A DNA stretch of 64,000 bases from the NCBI RefSeq assembly GCF_024166365.1, contig NC_064839.1, positions 31,384,378 to 31,448,377 on the forward strand, in the 5' to 3' direction. Origin of the DNA: Elephas maximus indicus (Eukaryota > Chordata > Mammalia > Proboscidea > Elephantidae). Positions 12,483 through 23,356 of the stretch are shown here, in pieces (positions within the stretch are counted from its first letter, which is position 1; each line of letters opens with the position of its first letter). The translations under genes were made by a program, and so were the position numbers. Under the pieces are notes generated by a model that saw only the letters and a list, made by a program, of their open reading frames with translations, searched no databases and was not told the DNA's origin.

Positions 12483-12514
12483 CACACAGACACACACATA
12501 CACACACACACACG
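12483..12514. repeat. (CA)n microsatellite
   Basis: Imperfect CA repeat with GA and TA interruptions, between a SINE and an L1 fragment. Confidence 0.85.
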
Positions 12515-12990
12515 TGCACTCATGAAAGCAGTTTATAAACTTAAACTGTAATCATGGTACACATATAAAGCTCTACACTGACTCCTTCCTCTCCCATTTA
12601 ACAACACATCGTATTTTCCATGTCATCATGTCACTCAATCATTTTTGAGTCATGATTTTTAATAGCTAGACAGTAATCCTTGGAGAGAATGTGCCATAAT
12701 CACTTCACTCTTAACGGGTTGCTGGACTCTTACTTCACTGGTAATACCACTGCCCACCGTTGTAGATATACACGTTCACATATTTTCCCATATTTGGATT
12801 ACATCTTTGTGATAAATTCTCAGAGGCAGAATGACTGCTCTTGTGACAATTTGGCTCCTGATACACGCTGCCAAATTCATTTCCCCAAGGAGTCTACCAA
12901 TTTACACTCTGCTACGAAAGCATGAAAGTATTTGTTTCTCTGTACTCCTGCCAGTTTTGCTATTATAGTTTTAAATGTTTTTGTTTGTTT
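12490..12990 (-). mobile_element. Old L1 fragment
   Basis: Minus-strand L1-like sequence: GATAAATTCTCAGAGGCAGA near 12810, GCTGCCAAATTCATTTCCCC near 12868 and TACCAATTTACACTCTGC near 12896. The 5' limit is unclear next to the CA repeat. Confidence 0.6.
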
Positions 12991-13224
12991 TTATCCCTGT
13001 TTAATTGAAATACAGCAGTTTAAATGCTGCCTTAGTTAAACCTGTGTTTCGTTGATTATTAGAGGGTGGCGATATATACGTGATTTTTCTGGCTGCTGCT
13101 TAGCGAGGTGCGTTTACTCTTGTCATTTGTTCATGATCCTTACTCATGTGTATATTCGTATTTTATTGATTTACATGAGCCATTCAACTTTTAAAGATCG
13201 TATCCCTTTACCTGCCACGTTTCA

Positions 13225-13345
13225 TGCAAGTATTTTCCCTTGTTTCTCTTTTGCCTCCCTGTTCAGTTGCCTTTGCTGTCATTGTCGCTTCTGCTTGAAA
13301 TATTCTTGGACCAGATGCCTGCATGATTAACTCCCTACTTCCTTT
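13225..13345 (+). mobile_element. L2-like repeat, part before an A/T insertion
   Basis: TTCTGCTTGAAATATTCTTG, then GCCTGCATGATTAACTCC and ACTTCCTTT match the L2 order; it continues at 13374. Confidence 0.65.
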
Positions 13346-13373
13346 AAAAAAAAAAAAAATTTTTTTTTTTTTT
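13346..13373. repeat. A14T14 palindrome inserted in an L2-like repeat
   Basis: Fourteen A followed by fourteen T, flanked by CCTTT on both sides (13341-13345 and 13374-13378). Confidence 0.85.
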
Positions 13374-13780
13374 CCTTTAGGGTTTTATGCAAATATCACC
13401 TTCTCGCTGAGGCCCTTCCTGGGCCAGTTACTAGCTGCCATCAAGTCAAATGTGACTCATAGCAACCCTGTGTATGTCAAAGTAGAGCTGTGCTCCGTAG
13501 GATTTTCAGTGGCTGATTTTCTGGAAGTAAGCCACCAGGCTTTTCCTCTGAGGCACCTTTCAGTTAGCAGCAGAGCACATTAATGGTTTGTATCACTTGG
13601 GGTCTCCCTGCCCAGACTATTTAAAATTTGAGCACCTTCTTCCTACTGAACATTCCTTCCCAATTTCTCTGCTGTATTTACTTTCCTTCTTACCGCTATG
13701 AGACAAACTATACATTTTACTTATTTGTCACACTCTTCTCTGTCCCTCCTACCCCCAACTCACATGCACACACAAACACA
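13374..13780 (+). mobile_element. L2-like repeat, part after the A/T insertion, split by a SINE
   Basis: TTTTATGCAAATATCACCTT and CTGAGGCCCTTCCTGG continue the L2. After the SINE at 13428-13607 come ACTATTTAAAATTTGAGCAC and a degraded end with CA dinucleotides. Confidence 0.6.
13428..13607 (-). mobile_element. AfroSINE-type SINE inside an L2
   Basis: Minus-strand copy from CTGCCATCAAGTCAAATGTG to CACTTGGGGTCTCC. It interrupts an L2-like repeat that continues after 13608. Confidence 0.85.
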
Positions 13781-14075
13781 CATTCATGCACACAAATCAT
13801 ATGGCAGAATAGTTTTGCTAAACATTAATTAGAGTTGATTCCCCTTATATTTTCTGTCCCACTCTGCTCCATTTTAAAAAGGCTGTCAGGATGTTTTGTG
13901 CATCTAGCCTCAAGAATATCTGCCCTGGAGAAAGCAAACGTAGCCTGAAGTCAAATAGCTTTTCAAACCCTTTTATAAAAGATTAAACACAATGAAAGAT
14001 AATGGCAGTGAGAGGGGGAACTACTAATACCCACCCCCACTCTCAACTAGGATAGGGAGGAGTGATGTCCATCTA

Positions 14076-14243
14076 GGAGTTCCTGAGTGGCGCAATCAGT
14101 TAAGGCTCGAAAAGTTGGCAGGTCGAATACACCCAGAGGTGCCTCAGAAGAAAGGACTGGTGACCTTCTGAAAGGTCACAGCCTTGAAAAGCCTATAGAG
14201 CAGTTATACTCTACAACATGTGGGGTCAACTGGTCAGAAATGG
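14076..14243 (+). mobile_element. AfroSINE-type SINE
   Basis: Starts GGAGTTCCTGAGTGGCGCAA. Degraded tail near 14235. Confidence 0.83.
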
Positions 14244-14284
14244 TTTAACCCATGGGTCACATGTCTGGTGCAAGAAATATAAAT

Positions 14285-15200
14285 GGTTGATGTTTGAAAG
14301 CCAAGCAATGGTACACTTATACTACCTGACTTCAGGACTTAATATAAAGCTGCAGTAACCAAGACAGTATTGTATTGGTATCAAACCAAACCAAACCCAT
14401 TGCCATCAAGTCAATTCTGACTCGAAGCGACCCTATAGGACACAGTAGAACTGCCCCATAGAGTTTCCAAGGAGCGCCTGGTAGATTCGAACTGCTGACC
14501 TTTTGGTTAGCAGCGGTAGCACTTAACTACTACACTACCAGGGTCTTGGTATAAGGATAGGCATATACATCAAATGGGACAGAATAGATAGTCAACTGAT
14601 TTTTAGCAAAGGTGCCAAAGTAATTCAATAGGAAAAGATAGCATTTTAAATAAAATCTTTGTTAAGGATAAAATGTTTAAGGATGACTGCTTAGGACAGT
14701 ATTTTCAATAAATGGATCTGCACCAGTTGGATATACATATGGAAAGACTTCAACACTTACCTCACACTGTATGCAGAAATTAAACAGATTTTTTTTAACA
14801 TAAAACCAACAAGGAAAGATGGCAGAAGATTCAATGGTATAACTTAAAAAAATTATTAAAAGCACAAGTTAAAATCAAACATAAGAATGTTTTTAGCAAA
14901 TGCAAAACTTTATGTTCATAATCTTTACATAGAAAGACTCTTATAAATCTAAAATATTCTAGGATGCCTCAAAAAGGGCCAGAGGACATTATGAGCTTAT
15001 ATTTCACAGGTGATGATTGCTGAGTGCTAATAAACATGAAATATCAAATTTCACTAGGAATCCAAGACATGAAAAATATATGATACTTTTAAAAACTCAG
15101 GCTCCAGAAATATGAGAGCACCTTGGAATATGTAGGCATGTACACTGCTGGTGAAGGTAGAAATGGGGGAAATACTTCTACAAAATAATTGAAAATATGT
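14285..15200 (+). mobile_element. L1 ORF2 3' fragment, split by a SINE
   Basis: Plus-strand L1: CTACCTGACTTCAGGACTTA and AAAGCTGCAGTAACCAAGAC before the SINE, GTCAACTGATTTTTAGCAAA after it. Degrades toward 15200. Confidence 0.8.
14382..14545 (-). mobile_element. AfroSINE-type SINE inside an L1, with target duplication
   Basis: Inverse copy (CCCATTGCCATCAAGTCAAT to ACTACCAGGGTC), flanked by TTGGTAT at 14375-14381 and 14546-14552. It splits an L1 ORF2 fragment. Confidence 0.92.
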
Positions 15201-15699
15201 ATTCAAAGTCCACACACACAAAAAAATAAAGTTTTGATTCCCAATTCTACTTTTCAGAATCTGACTTCTTGGAATCTAGAGGAAACTAAGGAAGTAATTA
15301 GAGATACAGACAGCACTTCAGGTACAGATATGTTCATTTAACCACTTTATATTTAACACTATGACAAAGCAGTCTATTTTCCATTATAACTGCTTACTTC
15401 CCTGTCCTTTGTAATTGCATGTTTATTTGTACACCTGTGTCCCTATTTGATTACTCTCGGAACATCTCTACTAGAACTTGGCCTACATGAAGTCAAGGAT
15501 ACAGATCGTTTTGCTACTGTTGTTTTCACTGGGCTCTGTAGGATGTCCAGCTTGTAATAAGGTGTTTAATAACTATTTGCTAATTCAGTGATCAAATAAG
15601 TGATGATTGGTCCATACCGTATAATATTGTGCAGTAATTCAAGTGAAGAAAAAAAAAAACTTTGATATTTAAAAAAATGTTCCTATGTTAAGTGAAAGA

Positions 15700-15749
15700 G
15701 TAAAAAAAAAAAAACCAAACCCAGTGCCGTCGAGTCAATTCTGACTCAT
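15700..15749 (-). mobile_element. 50-bp stub of an AfroSINE 3' end
   Basis: Only the tail of the SINE is present (A-run, then CCGTCGAGTCAATTCTGACT in inverse orientation). It is flanked by AGTGAAAGA at 15691-15699 and 15750-15758, so it is an insertion of an extremely 5'-truncated copy, not a decayed one. Confidence 0.8.
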
Positions 15750-15759
15750 AGTGAAAGAT

Positions 15760-16618
15760 ATATGCAGAATATAAAACTATGGAAACAATATGAACCCAGT
15801 AATCTTTTTTTTTTTTTCAATATTTCTATATCCTAGGGAAGGGAGTTAAAATTATTTTTTAAAAATAAGTCTGGAAACACAAGCCTCAAAGATAGGAGAA
15901 GGGGATACGTTGGAGTACTTCTCTAAGATTAATGAGATTAAGTTTTATGTCCCCTCCCTTTTCTTTCCTTCTTAGAATTAGCTAATCACCTTTCTGCAGT
16001 TGTGGGAAAAGTCTCTACAGGCCACTGAAAACCAATTATGCTGTCAACACAGTGTGGGATAAAATTATTGGTAGGATGACCATATAAATTATTATCCACC
16101 ATGGGTCACTTTGGAGAATGAAGGGGCGCTATTAAAAAGTACTCTAGAATCATCACCAGAAGCTGGGGCTGTCTCCGGGAAAACTGGGACATGTGGTCAC
16201 CATGGTTATTGGTGACACCCATAAGAAATGCCCTGCCCTTGTTCATTTCTAATAAAAAACAAGTGAAAAATTGCACGGCTATGAGATGTTTGGATCCCCA
16301 GGGCTTTAATCATGTTGCCAGAAAATCACAAAAGAAATAGTTCCCACATGGTCAGTGGTTTCCAGAATATATTCTTTACTTGGAGTGTTATCTGTAACAC
16401 TGAGCAATTAAAAAGGAAATCACTACAAATAGTAAGTGGACCCAATTTCAAGAATAGAGTGGGCAGTCAATAAATCGTCCATCTGAGTTTTCAGAGTGTG
16501 GATTATACGTATGTTGCACACCACTGTAGGCAGGAGGTGATGTTTAATATTTAGCAGAATGTTTAGCACTATTTTATTCCCCCTTCCAAAAATTGGTAAA
16601 AAATCTATGACATTAACT
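15760..16618. other. Stretch without assigned gene
   Basis: AT-rich; the first 100 bases may be old L1. Nothing else seen. Confidence 0.35.
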
Positions 16619-16712
16619 AGAAACTGTGGCACAATAGTTAAGAGCTCAGGCTCCTAACCAAAAGTCGGCAGTGTGAAGTTGATCTTTGGAAACCTTATGG
16701 GCCTGTTTCACT
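16619..16712 (+). mobile_element. Truncated AfroSINE, first of three in a row
   Basis: Head (ACTGTGGCACAATAGTTAAG) and part of the body; the tail is missing where the next copy begins. Confidence 0.75.
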
Positions 16713-16719
16713 CAAAACA

Positions 16720-16880
16720 CTAGTGGTGTAGTGGTTAAAAGCTGTGGCTGCTAACCTCAGTTCGAATCTACCAGGCGCTCCTTGGAAACTGTATGGGGCA
16801 GTTCCACTCTGTCCTTCAGAGTCGCTGTGAGTCGGAATCGGAATCGGAATCAACTAGAAAGCAATGGGTTTGGTTTATGG
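16720..16880 (+). mobile_element. AfroSINE, second of three in a row
   Basis: Head GTGGTGTAGTGGTTAAAAGC, tail near 16825-16870. GGAATC is repeated three times in the tail (about 16836-16853). Confidence 0.87.
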
Positions 16881-16899
16881 TTTTTTAACTTCATGGCTA

Positions 16900-17127
16900 A
16901 GGTCCCTAGGTGACACAAATGGTTTGCACTTGACTGCTAACCTAAAGGTTGGGAGTTCAAACCTACCCAGAAGCACTGCAAAAATAATAATAATAATAAT
17001 AATAAAGTTCGTGCGATCTGCTTCCATTCAAATTGCAGCCAAAAAACGCTATGGTGCTGTTCTGCTCCGTAACACATGAGGTCGCCATGAGTCGGAATCG
17101 ACTCCACGGTAACTAACACTAACAAGT
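16900..17127 (+). mobile_element. AfroSINE, third of three in a row, with ATA repeat
   Basis: Head GGTCCCTAGGTGACACAAAT, tail GAGTCGGAATCGACTCCACG. An (AAT)n microsatellite interrupts the body at about 16981-17005. Confidence 0.87.
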
Positions 17128-17320
17128 TCATGGCAAAGCTCCCCACATTCTGTGGGCCACTAGAATGGGATTTTGAAGCTTTCTTTCATGTAAACATTAG
17201 AGCTCAAGGAAAAATGGCTGCAACAGCTCTTTGTACAACTCACCTAAGGCTGTTTTCCTCCTTAGATAGTCACTTCTTTGGCACAGAGAGGCCAAGCTTT
17301 TTGGTGCTCTAGCTTTTTGG

Positions 17321-17540
17321 AAGGGAGCCCTGGTGGTGCAATGGTTAAGCACTTGGCTGCTGATCGAAAGGTCGGTGGTTTAAACCCACCAGCCACTCCA
17401 TAGGACAAAGATGTGACAGTCTGCCTCCATAAAGATTTACAGCCTTGGAAACCTTATGGGGCAGTTCTACTCTGTCCTGTAGAGTTACTAGGAGCTGGAA
17501 TCCACTAGATGACAATGGATTTGGTTTTTATGTTTGTTTT
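17321..17540 (+). mobile_element. Full-length AfroSINE with target duplication
   Basis: Starts GGGAGCCCTGGTGGTGCAAT and ends GGATTTGGTTTTT. AGCTTTTTGG at 17311-17320 and AGCTTTTGG at 17541-17549 flank it. Confidence 0.92.
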
Positions 17541-17799
17541 AGCTTTTGGGATGCTTGCAAAAGCTAGAGGGAAACTCCCAATAAGAGTCAATAATTGCTG
17601 ATAATTCTCAGCCCTTGAGTATCTAAAATGTCTGTATTTCAGAGAGAGAATGCACTTACTCACACTATATCTCCTCTGGTCCTCATTTGGTTTGACATCA
17701 CCATTGCTGTTAACAATTGCACTTGAAAGAAAAAAGTTGAATGGAACAACCCCACTCAATTGAAACCAGAAATGAAAAGTGTAGTGTTGATAATGCTTA

Positions 17800-18110
17800 T
17801 TTTTTCTCATTCTGTTCTTTCAGAAAATATCTCTTGAGACCCCAAATATGCCAGACACTGCTCTGGGTTCTGGCTATACAGAGACGAACAACACAAAGTC
17901 ACTGTCTTTATGGTATTTTCATTAGGGGGAGACAGACAATAAAAATCACATTAATTATAAGGTCAGGTAGTGGTAAGTACAATGAAAGGAAAAAAATGGG
18001 ATAAGCAGCTACAAAGGGGGTCAGGGAGGAGGGCTGTTATTTTATATAAAGTGGTCAGTGGAGGTATCTCTGAGTAGGGGACATTTAAGTAAATCAATGG
18101 TAGCTATGTG
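17800..18110 (-). mobile_element. Ancient L2-like dispersed repeat
   Basis: GCCAGACACTGCTCTGGGTT, then GGGGGAGACAGACAATAAAA and GTGGTCAGTGGAGGTATCTC follow a widespread old mammalian repeat. Family assignment uncertain. Confidence 0.5.
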
Positions 18111-18714
18111 GGGAACGGCATGCCAATATGTGTGTGTGTGGGTGTGGGGGGTGGGGTTGACTCAATGGCTTGTAAGCCTGTCTGGAGTTCAAGTTTACCT
18201 AGACCTGAGATTCGGGTCACCAGCAGGATACCTGTATTTCCTTTGCAGATCCTCTTCTTGGTTCTCTGCCTCTTGAAACAAGTTAACTTTCCTTCTAGAG
18301 CCTCAGTTCCCTTATCCGTAACTTGCCTGGTTGGACACTCTCAGGGTGCCGTTGAATTCAATGTCACTCTTCTCCCTGCCCCTCAACATATTTAAGACAA
18401 GTACTATTTACTTAATATACATTTATCTTTAAAAAGCTCAGTTTCTAACTAAACAAATGTACATTAAAAGGAAATGTGGTATCATTGACACGGATAGAAA
18501 ACTCTCTGTTGGCATTGGGAGAGAACTGTACAAATATATACATTGAAAGAAAACCACTTTACTAAATTCTAGCTGGACATATTTGCTGAGGAAAGCTTTA
18601 AACATGAAGGCTTATCTCACTTTCAAAAAGGGATTTTACAGTGGTTAGATCTTTTTTTTTAGATCTATAATCCCAAACTGGGAGCTACCTCATCAGAATG
18701 ATCAATGAGGAATT

Positions 18715-18990
18715 TCACCAACACCTGACCAGGCCAATGATTATTGAGGTCTGTTCTAGGCTCAGGGGTACATAGTGAAAAGGACAAAGCCTTTACTCCC
18801 ATGGAGATTACAATCTAGAGAGGAAATAGACTGAGTGAAAATAAACAAGAAAGCATAGAAAAGAGAAAACATTCAGAAAATGATATGTGCTCTACATAGA
18901 ATGATAGAAGGGCAATATGGCGGATGGTGATTGGGAGGCTGTTTTAGACTGGGTGGTCAGAGAAAGAGTTGAGGGTATCAGGAGAAGGTG
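18715..18990 (-). mobile_element. Ancient L2-like dispersed repeat
   Basis: Same pattern as 17800-18110: CCCATGGAGATTACAATCTA, then GGGTGGTCAGAGAAAGAG. Confidence 0.45.
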
Positions 18991-19745
18991 GATTGTAAAC
19001 AGTGGGACAACTGTGTACAAATTAAGTGCTTAGGAATGTAGAAAGGAATTCTATTCTCCTTTGAGGTTTATTGTTATTCAGTGACACATCTTTGTCTAAC
19101 TGGCACTTAAAATCATCTTCTCTAATCACCAGAGATGTATATTCCCAAATCGAAAACACTGATGTGATGACCAAGGTCTCTCATAGCTTCAGCCTTCTAG
19201 TAATTGCCATGAAGTTGGGAGGCTGGGCTGGGAGACCCTGGGGTCACAATCCTTAAACAACAAAGATGCAGTGTCCATCTTTTAGAGGCAGTTCAAAGCC
19301 TGCCCTATGGCTACTGGATCGAGGTCTCAAGAGAGAAGCCAAAGGGTCCATTCATCTTCGCTTTTAAGTTTGAGGTTTTTTTCTGAATCATTTGCAGATA
19401 CTCAAAAAATCCGATGTACAGTAGGAAAAAGCCCAAATAACAACACAAACAGTGACAATAAAACTACTTGAGCAGCAGGTTACACATTTATTTCCCTAGT
19501 CTAGTCTAGATCGACATTCGACTCAACAGCACTGGGTTTTTGTTTTTTTTTTGGGGGGGGTTAGATTGACATTCTCCAGAATTGCTGGAGATAGGCCAGA
19601 AAGATATTACGTATCACCACTCTATAAAGAAGGTGAGACTCACAGAAATTAAGCGGCTTTCTTAGGGTTAGCTAGTCACCCAAGTCGACTGACGCTACTT
19701 CAGCGATCTGCTCGGTGAATTGGGGTCCAATCTGACCACAGTATG

Positions 19746-20573
19746 TGAGATGGGGAAGAGATCAGGCTGGCTGAATTAAATAAGGGCTACATTTCAAGGC
19801 CCCGTGTGCTTGACCAGCTATAATTAAATAGCCTCTGACTCAGTATTTTTGGAATTTAAACCTAAGTGCTGACCACCAGGTAACTTATGTTGCAGGCACC
19901 TGAAAACTACTTGTGATTAGCAAACTAGGTGCTTTGACAAGATAAGGGGCTACATTTCAAGGTCCTGTGTGCTTGACCAGCTATAAATTACTGATAATCC
20001 TCCTGAGCTGTTTTTCAAGGCCTCACCGGGTGCAGTGTGTGCAGTAAAGATCAACATGGCCTACGAATGACCTTCCACATGAGACAAACATGAGCATGGA
20101 CCCCTCGCCAGGGCTCGAACCAAGATCCAGAGGCATCACGCATGCACAACATCCCAGAATGAGTCCTATTCGACATCCCGGCAGCCTTTGTGTCAGAATC
20201 CATCTTGGTTCCAGCAGCCTTGCAAGGAAATCCATCTTGAATTCTAACTGCGTGCGTATTTGATTTGAATAATCCCACCCCTCCTTCTGGAAATCTCTAC
20301 CCATCTAAAGAATAAAGATAATGCCCTCCCCCGGCCCCCTAAAAACTTTTATAAGCTCTGGGGAATCCTTTGTTGAGTGAGAGGTTGGAGGCTAGCATAG
20401 GTGGAAACCCCTCTCCCTCTCTCCCTCTCTCCCTTGTGAGCCTTTGACTTTCTGTCTCTAATAAACCTGTGTTGGTGTGGAACCTCTGAGCTTCTCCTGG
20501 TCATTCTTGGTCAGAAGAAGGTAAGAACCTAGGCAGAGCTTAGTCCCGAGCTGGGAAGCCTTCCCCTGCAACA
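19746..20573 (+). mobile_element. Solo LTR, class I-like family, copy 2
   Basis: 828-bp LTR beginning TGAGATGGGG and ending TGCAACA, flanked by a 4-bp duplication TATG (19742-19745 and 20574-20577). Four bases is typical of class I (gamma-type) endogenous retroviruses. A TATAAG box lies at 20350-20355 and AATAAA at 20460-20465. A U3 module is repeated at 19784-19825 and 19947-19988. A pyrimidine (CTCTCCCT) repeat lies near 20405-20435. Confidence 0.8.
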
Positions 20574-20599
20574 TATGTACAAGGTGAAAGCCAGGTAGG

Positions 20600-20815
20600 A
20601 ATCTCTGCCGTTGCTGTTTGTTGCTGCTGAATTGGATTCCGACTCATGAAGATCCATGTGTTACACAGTAGAACTGCTTCATAGGTTTTCTTAGCTGTAC
20701 TCTTAACAAAAGCAGATCGCCAGGACTTCTCTTTCACAGTAACACTGGGTGAGTTAGAACTGCCAACCTTTAGATTAGCAGTTGAACACAAACCATTCGC
20801 GCCACCTAGGGGCAT
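20600..20815 (-). mobile_element. AfroSINE-type SINE
   Basis: Minus copy directly after the LTR at 19746-20573; ends CGCGCCACCTAGGGGC. Confidence 0.85.
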
Positions 20816-20824
20816 CTAGAAATC

Positions 20825-21003
20825 TCTTTGTTGTTAGTTGGCATCATGGCAAGCCCAGGTGTTGCAGAGTAGAAGTGTGGTCCATAGGATTTCACAGTCA
20901 GATTGCCAGGCCTGTCTTCTGAGGCACCTCTGAGTGGGTTCTAACCACCAATATTTCAGTTAGTAGTTGAGTGGTTAACCGTTTGCAACACCCACGGTCT
21001 CCA
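20825..21003 (-). mobile_element. AfroSINE-type SINE
   Basis: A second minus copy in tandem with the previous one, of the CAGGCCTGTCTTCTGAGGCA subfamily. Confidence 0.83.
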
Positions 21004-21349
21004 CTAGGAATCTCTAGTCATGTCAAATCTAAATCCCTTTTAGGAGGCTAGTGATTTTTGTGGAAAACAAAGCACTGTAATGCTACAGTCAAAACACAAG
21101 GGGAAAAAGGTACATAGATGAATTCTCAAATATCCATTTCTAGAACATAACATGAAGAGTTAATTTTCCTTCATCCATCCGTCCCTATATTTCTGGCCCT
21201 GACATTGACGCGGCACCTACCTGTGCTGGGAATCCAAAGTTAAAAAAAGAAAAGGTGGATGTCCCACGGGAGTTCATTTGTAATCTGGAGACCCAGGGCT
21301 AGTTTGCTAGATTGGTGTCATCAAACTCACCATTTCTTTACTGTTTCAT

Positions 21350-21935
21350 CTTGCTAGATGCCTTCGAGTTGGTTCTGACTCATAGAGACCCTGTGTACAA
21401 CAGAACAAAACACTACCCAGTCCTGCACCATCCTCACAATTGTTGCTGTGCTTGAGCCCACTATTGTAGCCACATGCCAATCTATCTCATTGAGGTTCTT
21501 CCTCTTTTTCACTGACCCTTTACTTTACCAAGCATGAGGTCCTTCTCCAGGGACTGATCCCTCCTGACAACATGTCCAAAGTACGTGAGATGAAGTCTTG
21601 CCATCCTTGCTTCTAAGGAGCATTCTAGCTGTACTTCCCTCAAGACAGATTTGTTCGTTCTTCTGGCAGTCCATGGTATATTCAATATTCTTTGCCGATG
21701 TCATAATTCAAAGGCCTCAATTCCTTAGTCTTCCTTATTCATTGTCCAGCTTCCACGTATATATGAGGCAATTGAAAATACTGAGGCTTGGGTTAGGCGC
21801 ACCTTAGTCCTCAAAGAGACATCTTTGCCTTTTAACACTTTGAAGAAGTCTTTTGTAGCAGATTTGCCCAATGCAATATATGTCGTTTGATTTCTTGACT
21901 GTTGTTGCTTCCATGGGTGTTAATTGTGTATTCAA
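21350..21935 (-). mobile_element. RTE LINE 3' fragment
   Basis: 5'-truncated minus-strand RTE. It has the tail (GCCTTCGAGTTGGTTCTGAC) and the C-terminal coding region, homologous to 6330-6890 of the large RTE. Frames are broken. Confidence 0.88.
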
Positions 21936-22719
21936 AGCCCACAATCAACTAACTCATAAGAGAAGATAATTTGATATTAATTATATTTCCAAGTACTAAT
22001 CTTTCTTTCACATCCTAGTTAGCGTTTGGAAAAAATGAGGGAGAAAGTTACCATATCAAAAAATAATTTCCAATATCCTGAGTGCTAAATGTAGTAAAAA
22101 ATGTGGCTAAATTAAACTCATCAGAGTCGATATTGGGAAAAAAAAAAAAAGCATCCTAATGAAATTGTATGTCTTCAAATCTAAATATTTTCAGAGAAGA
22201 GTTATATCTGTTAAAAAAAGCAGTGCCGTTGTCTAAACAAATGAGTGACAATCTATCAAATATGTAATTCCTTACATTGGAAATGTCAAAGTTTATGCAG
22301 TTCTTAATAAGCTCATCCAAATTGCAAATATCTTTTGATATATAGTTTCCATCCAATTAAATACAATTCATAATCATGTCAATTTGCTTATTGTGTTGTA
22401 AGAAAACACTTTAAAGCTACTTTACCTGTTGCTTTGTCAATATTATTTATTGACTGTAATTAAACATAGGTGAAGTCATTGACCAGAAAATTGGTCTTAT
22501 ATTGTTACTTCTGTTTTTTAATTTGGTGATAGGGAAACTCTCTACCGGTTCCCTGTGGGTACTAAACTATGGCGTGCTAAGCCACATACACTCTATTGTT
22601 GCTCATGAGAGAGACAACAAAAAAGTGAGTTGATTTCCAAAGAAAGAGTTAAAAAGGAGACATAAGGTATCCAATTCTTTCCTTACATTGTTCTAGAATC
22701 TGGGATTGGGAAAATAATA

Positions 22720-22935
22720 CAGACATTCACAATGTAAATTTCTGTGTTAAGAACTGTTAGTAGCTCTTGATACATGAGCTCATTTACCCCTTGCCACCAC
22801 GGGCAATGTAGGAATTGTTACTTCCATTGCACATCTGTGGAAAATGAAGGTTAGAGAGGTCAAGATACCTGCCCAAAGTCACACAGCTAGTAAGTCAGGT
22901 GTCAAACACAGAATTTTATTGAATGCCACTGCAAT
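22720..22935 (-). mobile_element. MIR SINE
   Basis: Inverse MIR: GAGAGGTCAAGATACCTGCC, then AAGTCACACAGCTAGTAAGT. Confidence 0.85.
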
Positions 22936-23216
22936 AAGGGGTGCAGATTGTACTGTTGAGCTGAAGGTCTGAGCTCTGTTCAAACTGAGTCTTAGACCAG
23001 GGTTTTCTTTGTACATCTGTGAGAGAGGACCAAGTGCTGGTATCAGTTTCTCAAAGTGGCAAAGAGCGATAAAATCAATTTAAGTCACCTGGAATGAAGG
23101 TGGTCTTTTTAAGAAGATAGTACTTCTGGATCATGACAAACAATTACATAAGTTAGTTGTTGAGATGGAAATTCAACTCTTACTTCCAGGTCATTGAGAA
23201 CTGACATAAGCTCTGA

Positions 23217-23356
23217 CCAAAAAACACTCATAATGACCCTATAGAACAGAGCAGCAGTGCCCCATAGAGTTTCCTAGGAGTGCCTGGTGGACTCATATTG
23301 TCGACCTTTTGGTTAGCAGCCGTAGTTCTTGACCACTACACCACCAGGGTTTCCGA
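23217..23356 (-). mobile_element. AfroSINE-type SINE, tail partly lost
   Basis: Body CCCCATAGAGTTTCCTAGGA, head GACCACTACACCACCAGGGT. Confidence 0.85.

Noticed and set aside
11328..20573. The two LTRs as 5' and 3' ends of one provirus
   Set aside because: They are in opposite orientation and no gag, pol or env-like sequence lies between them. They are independent solo LTRs.
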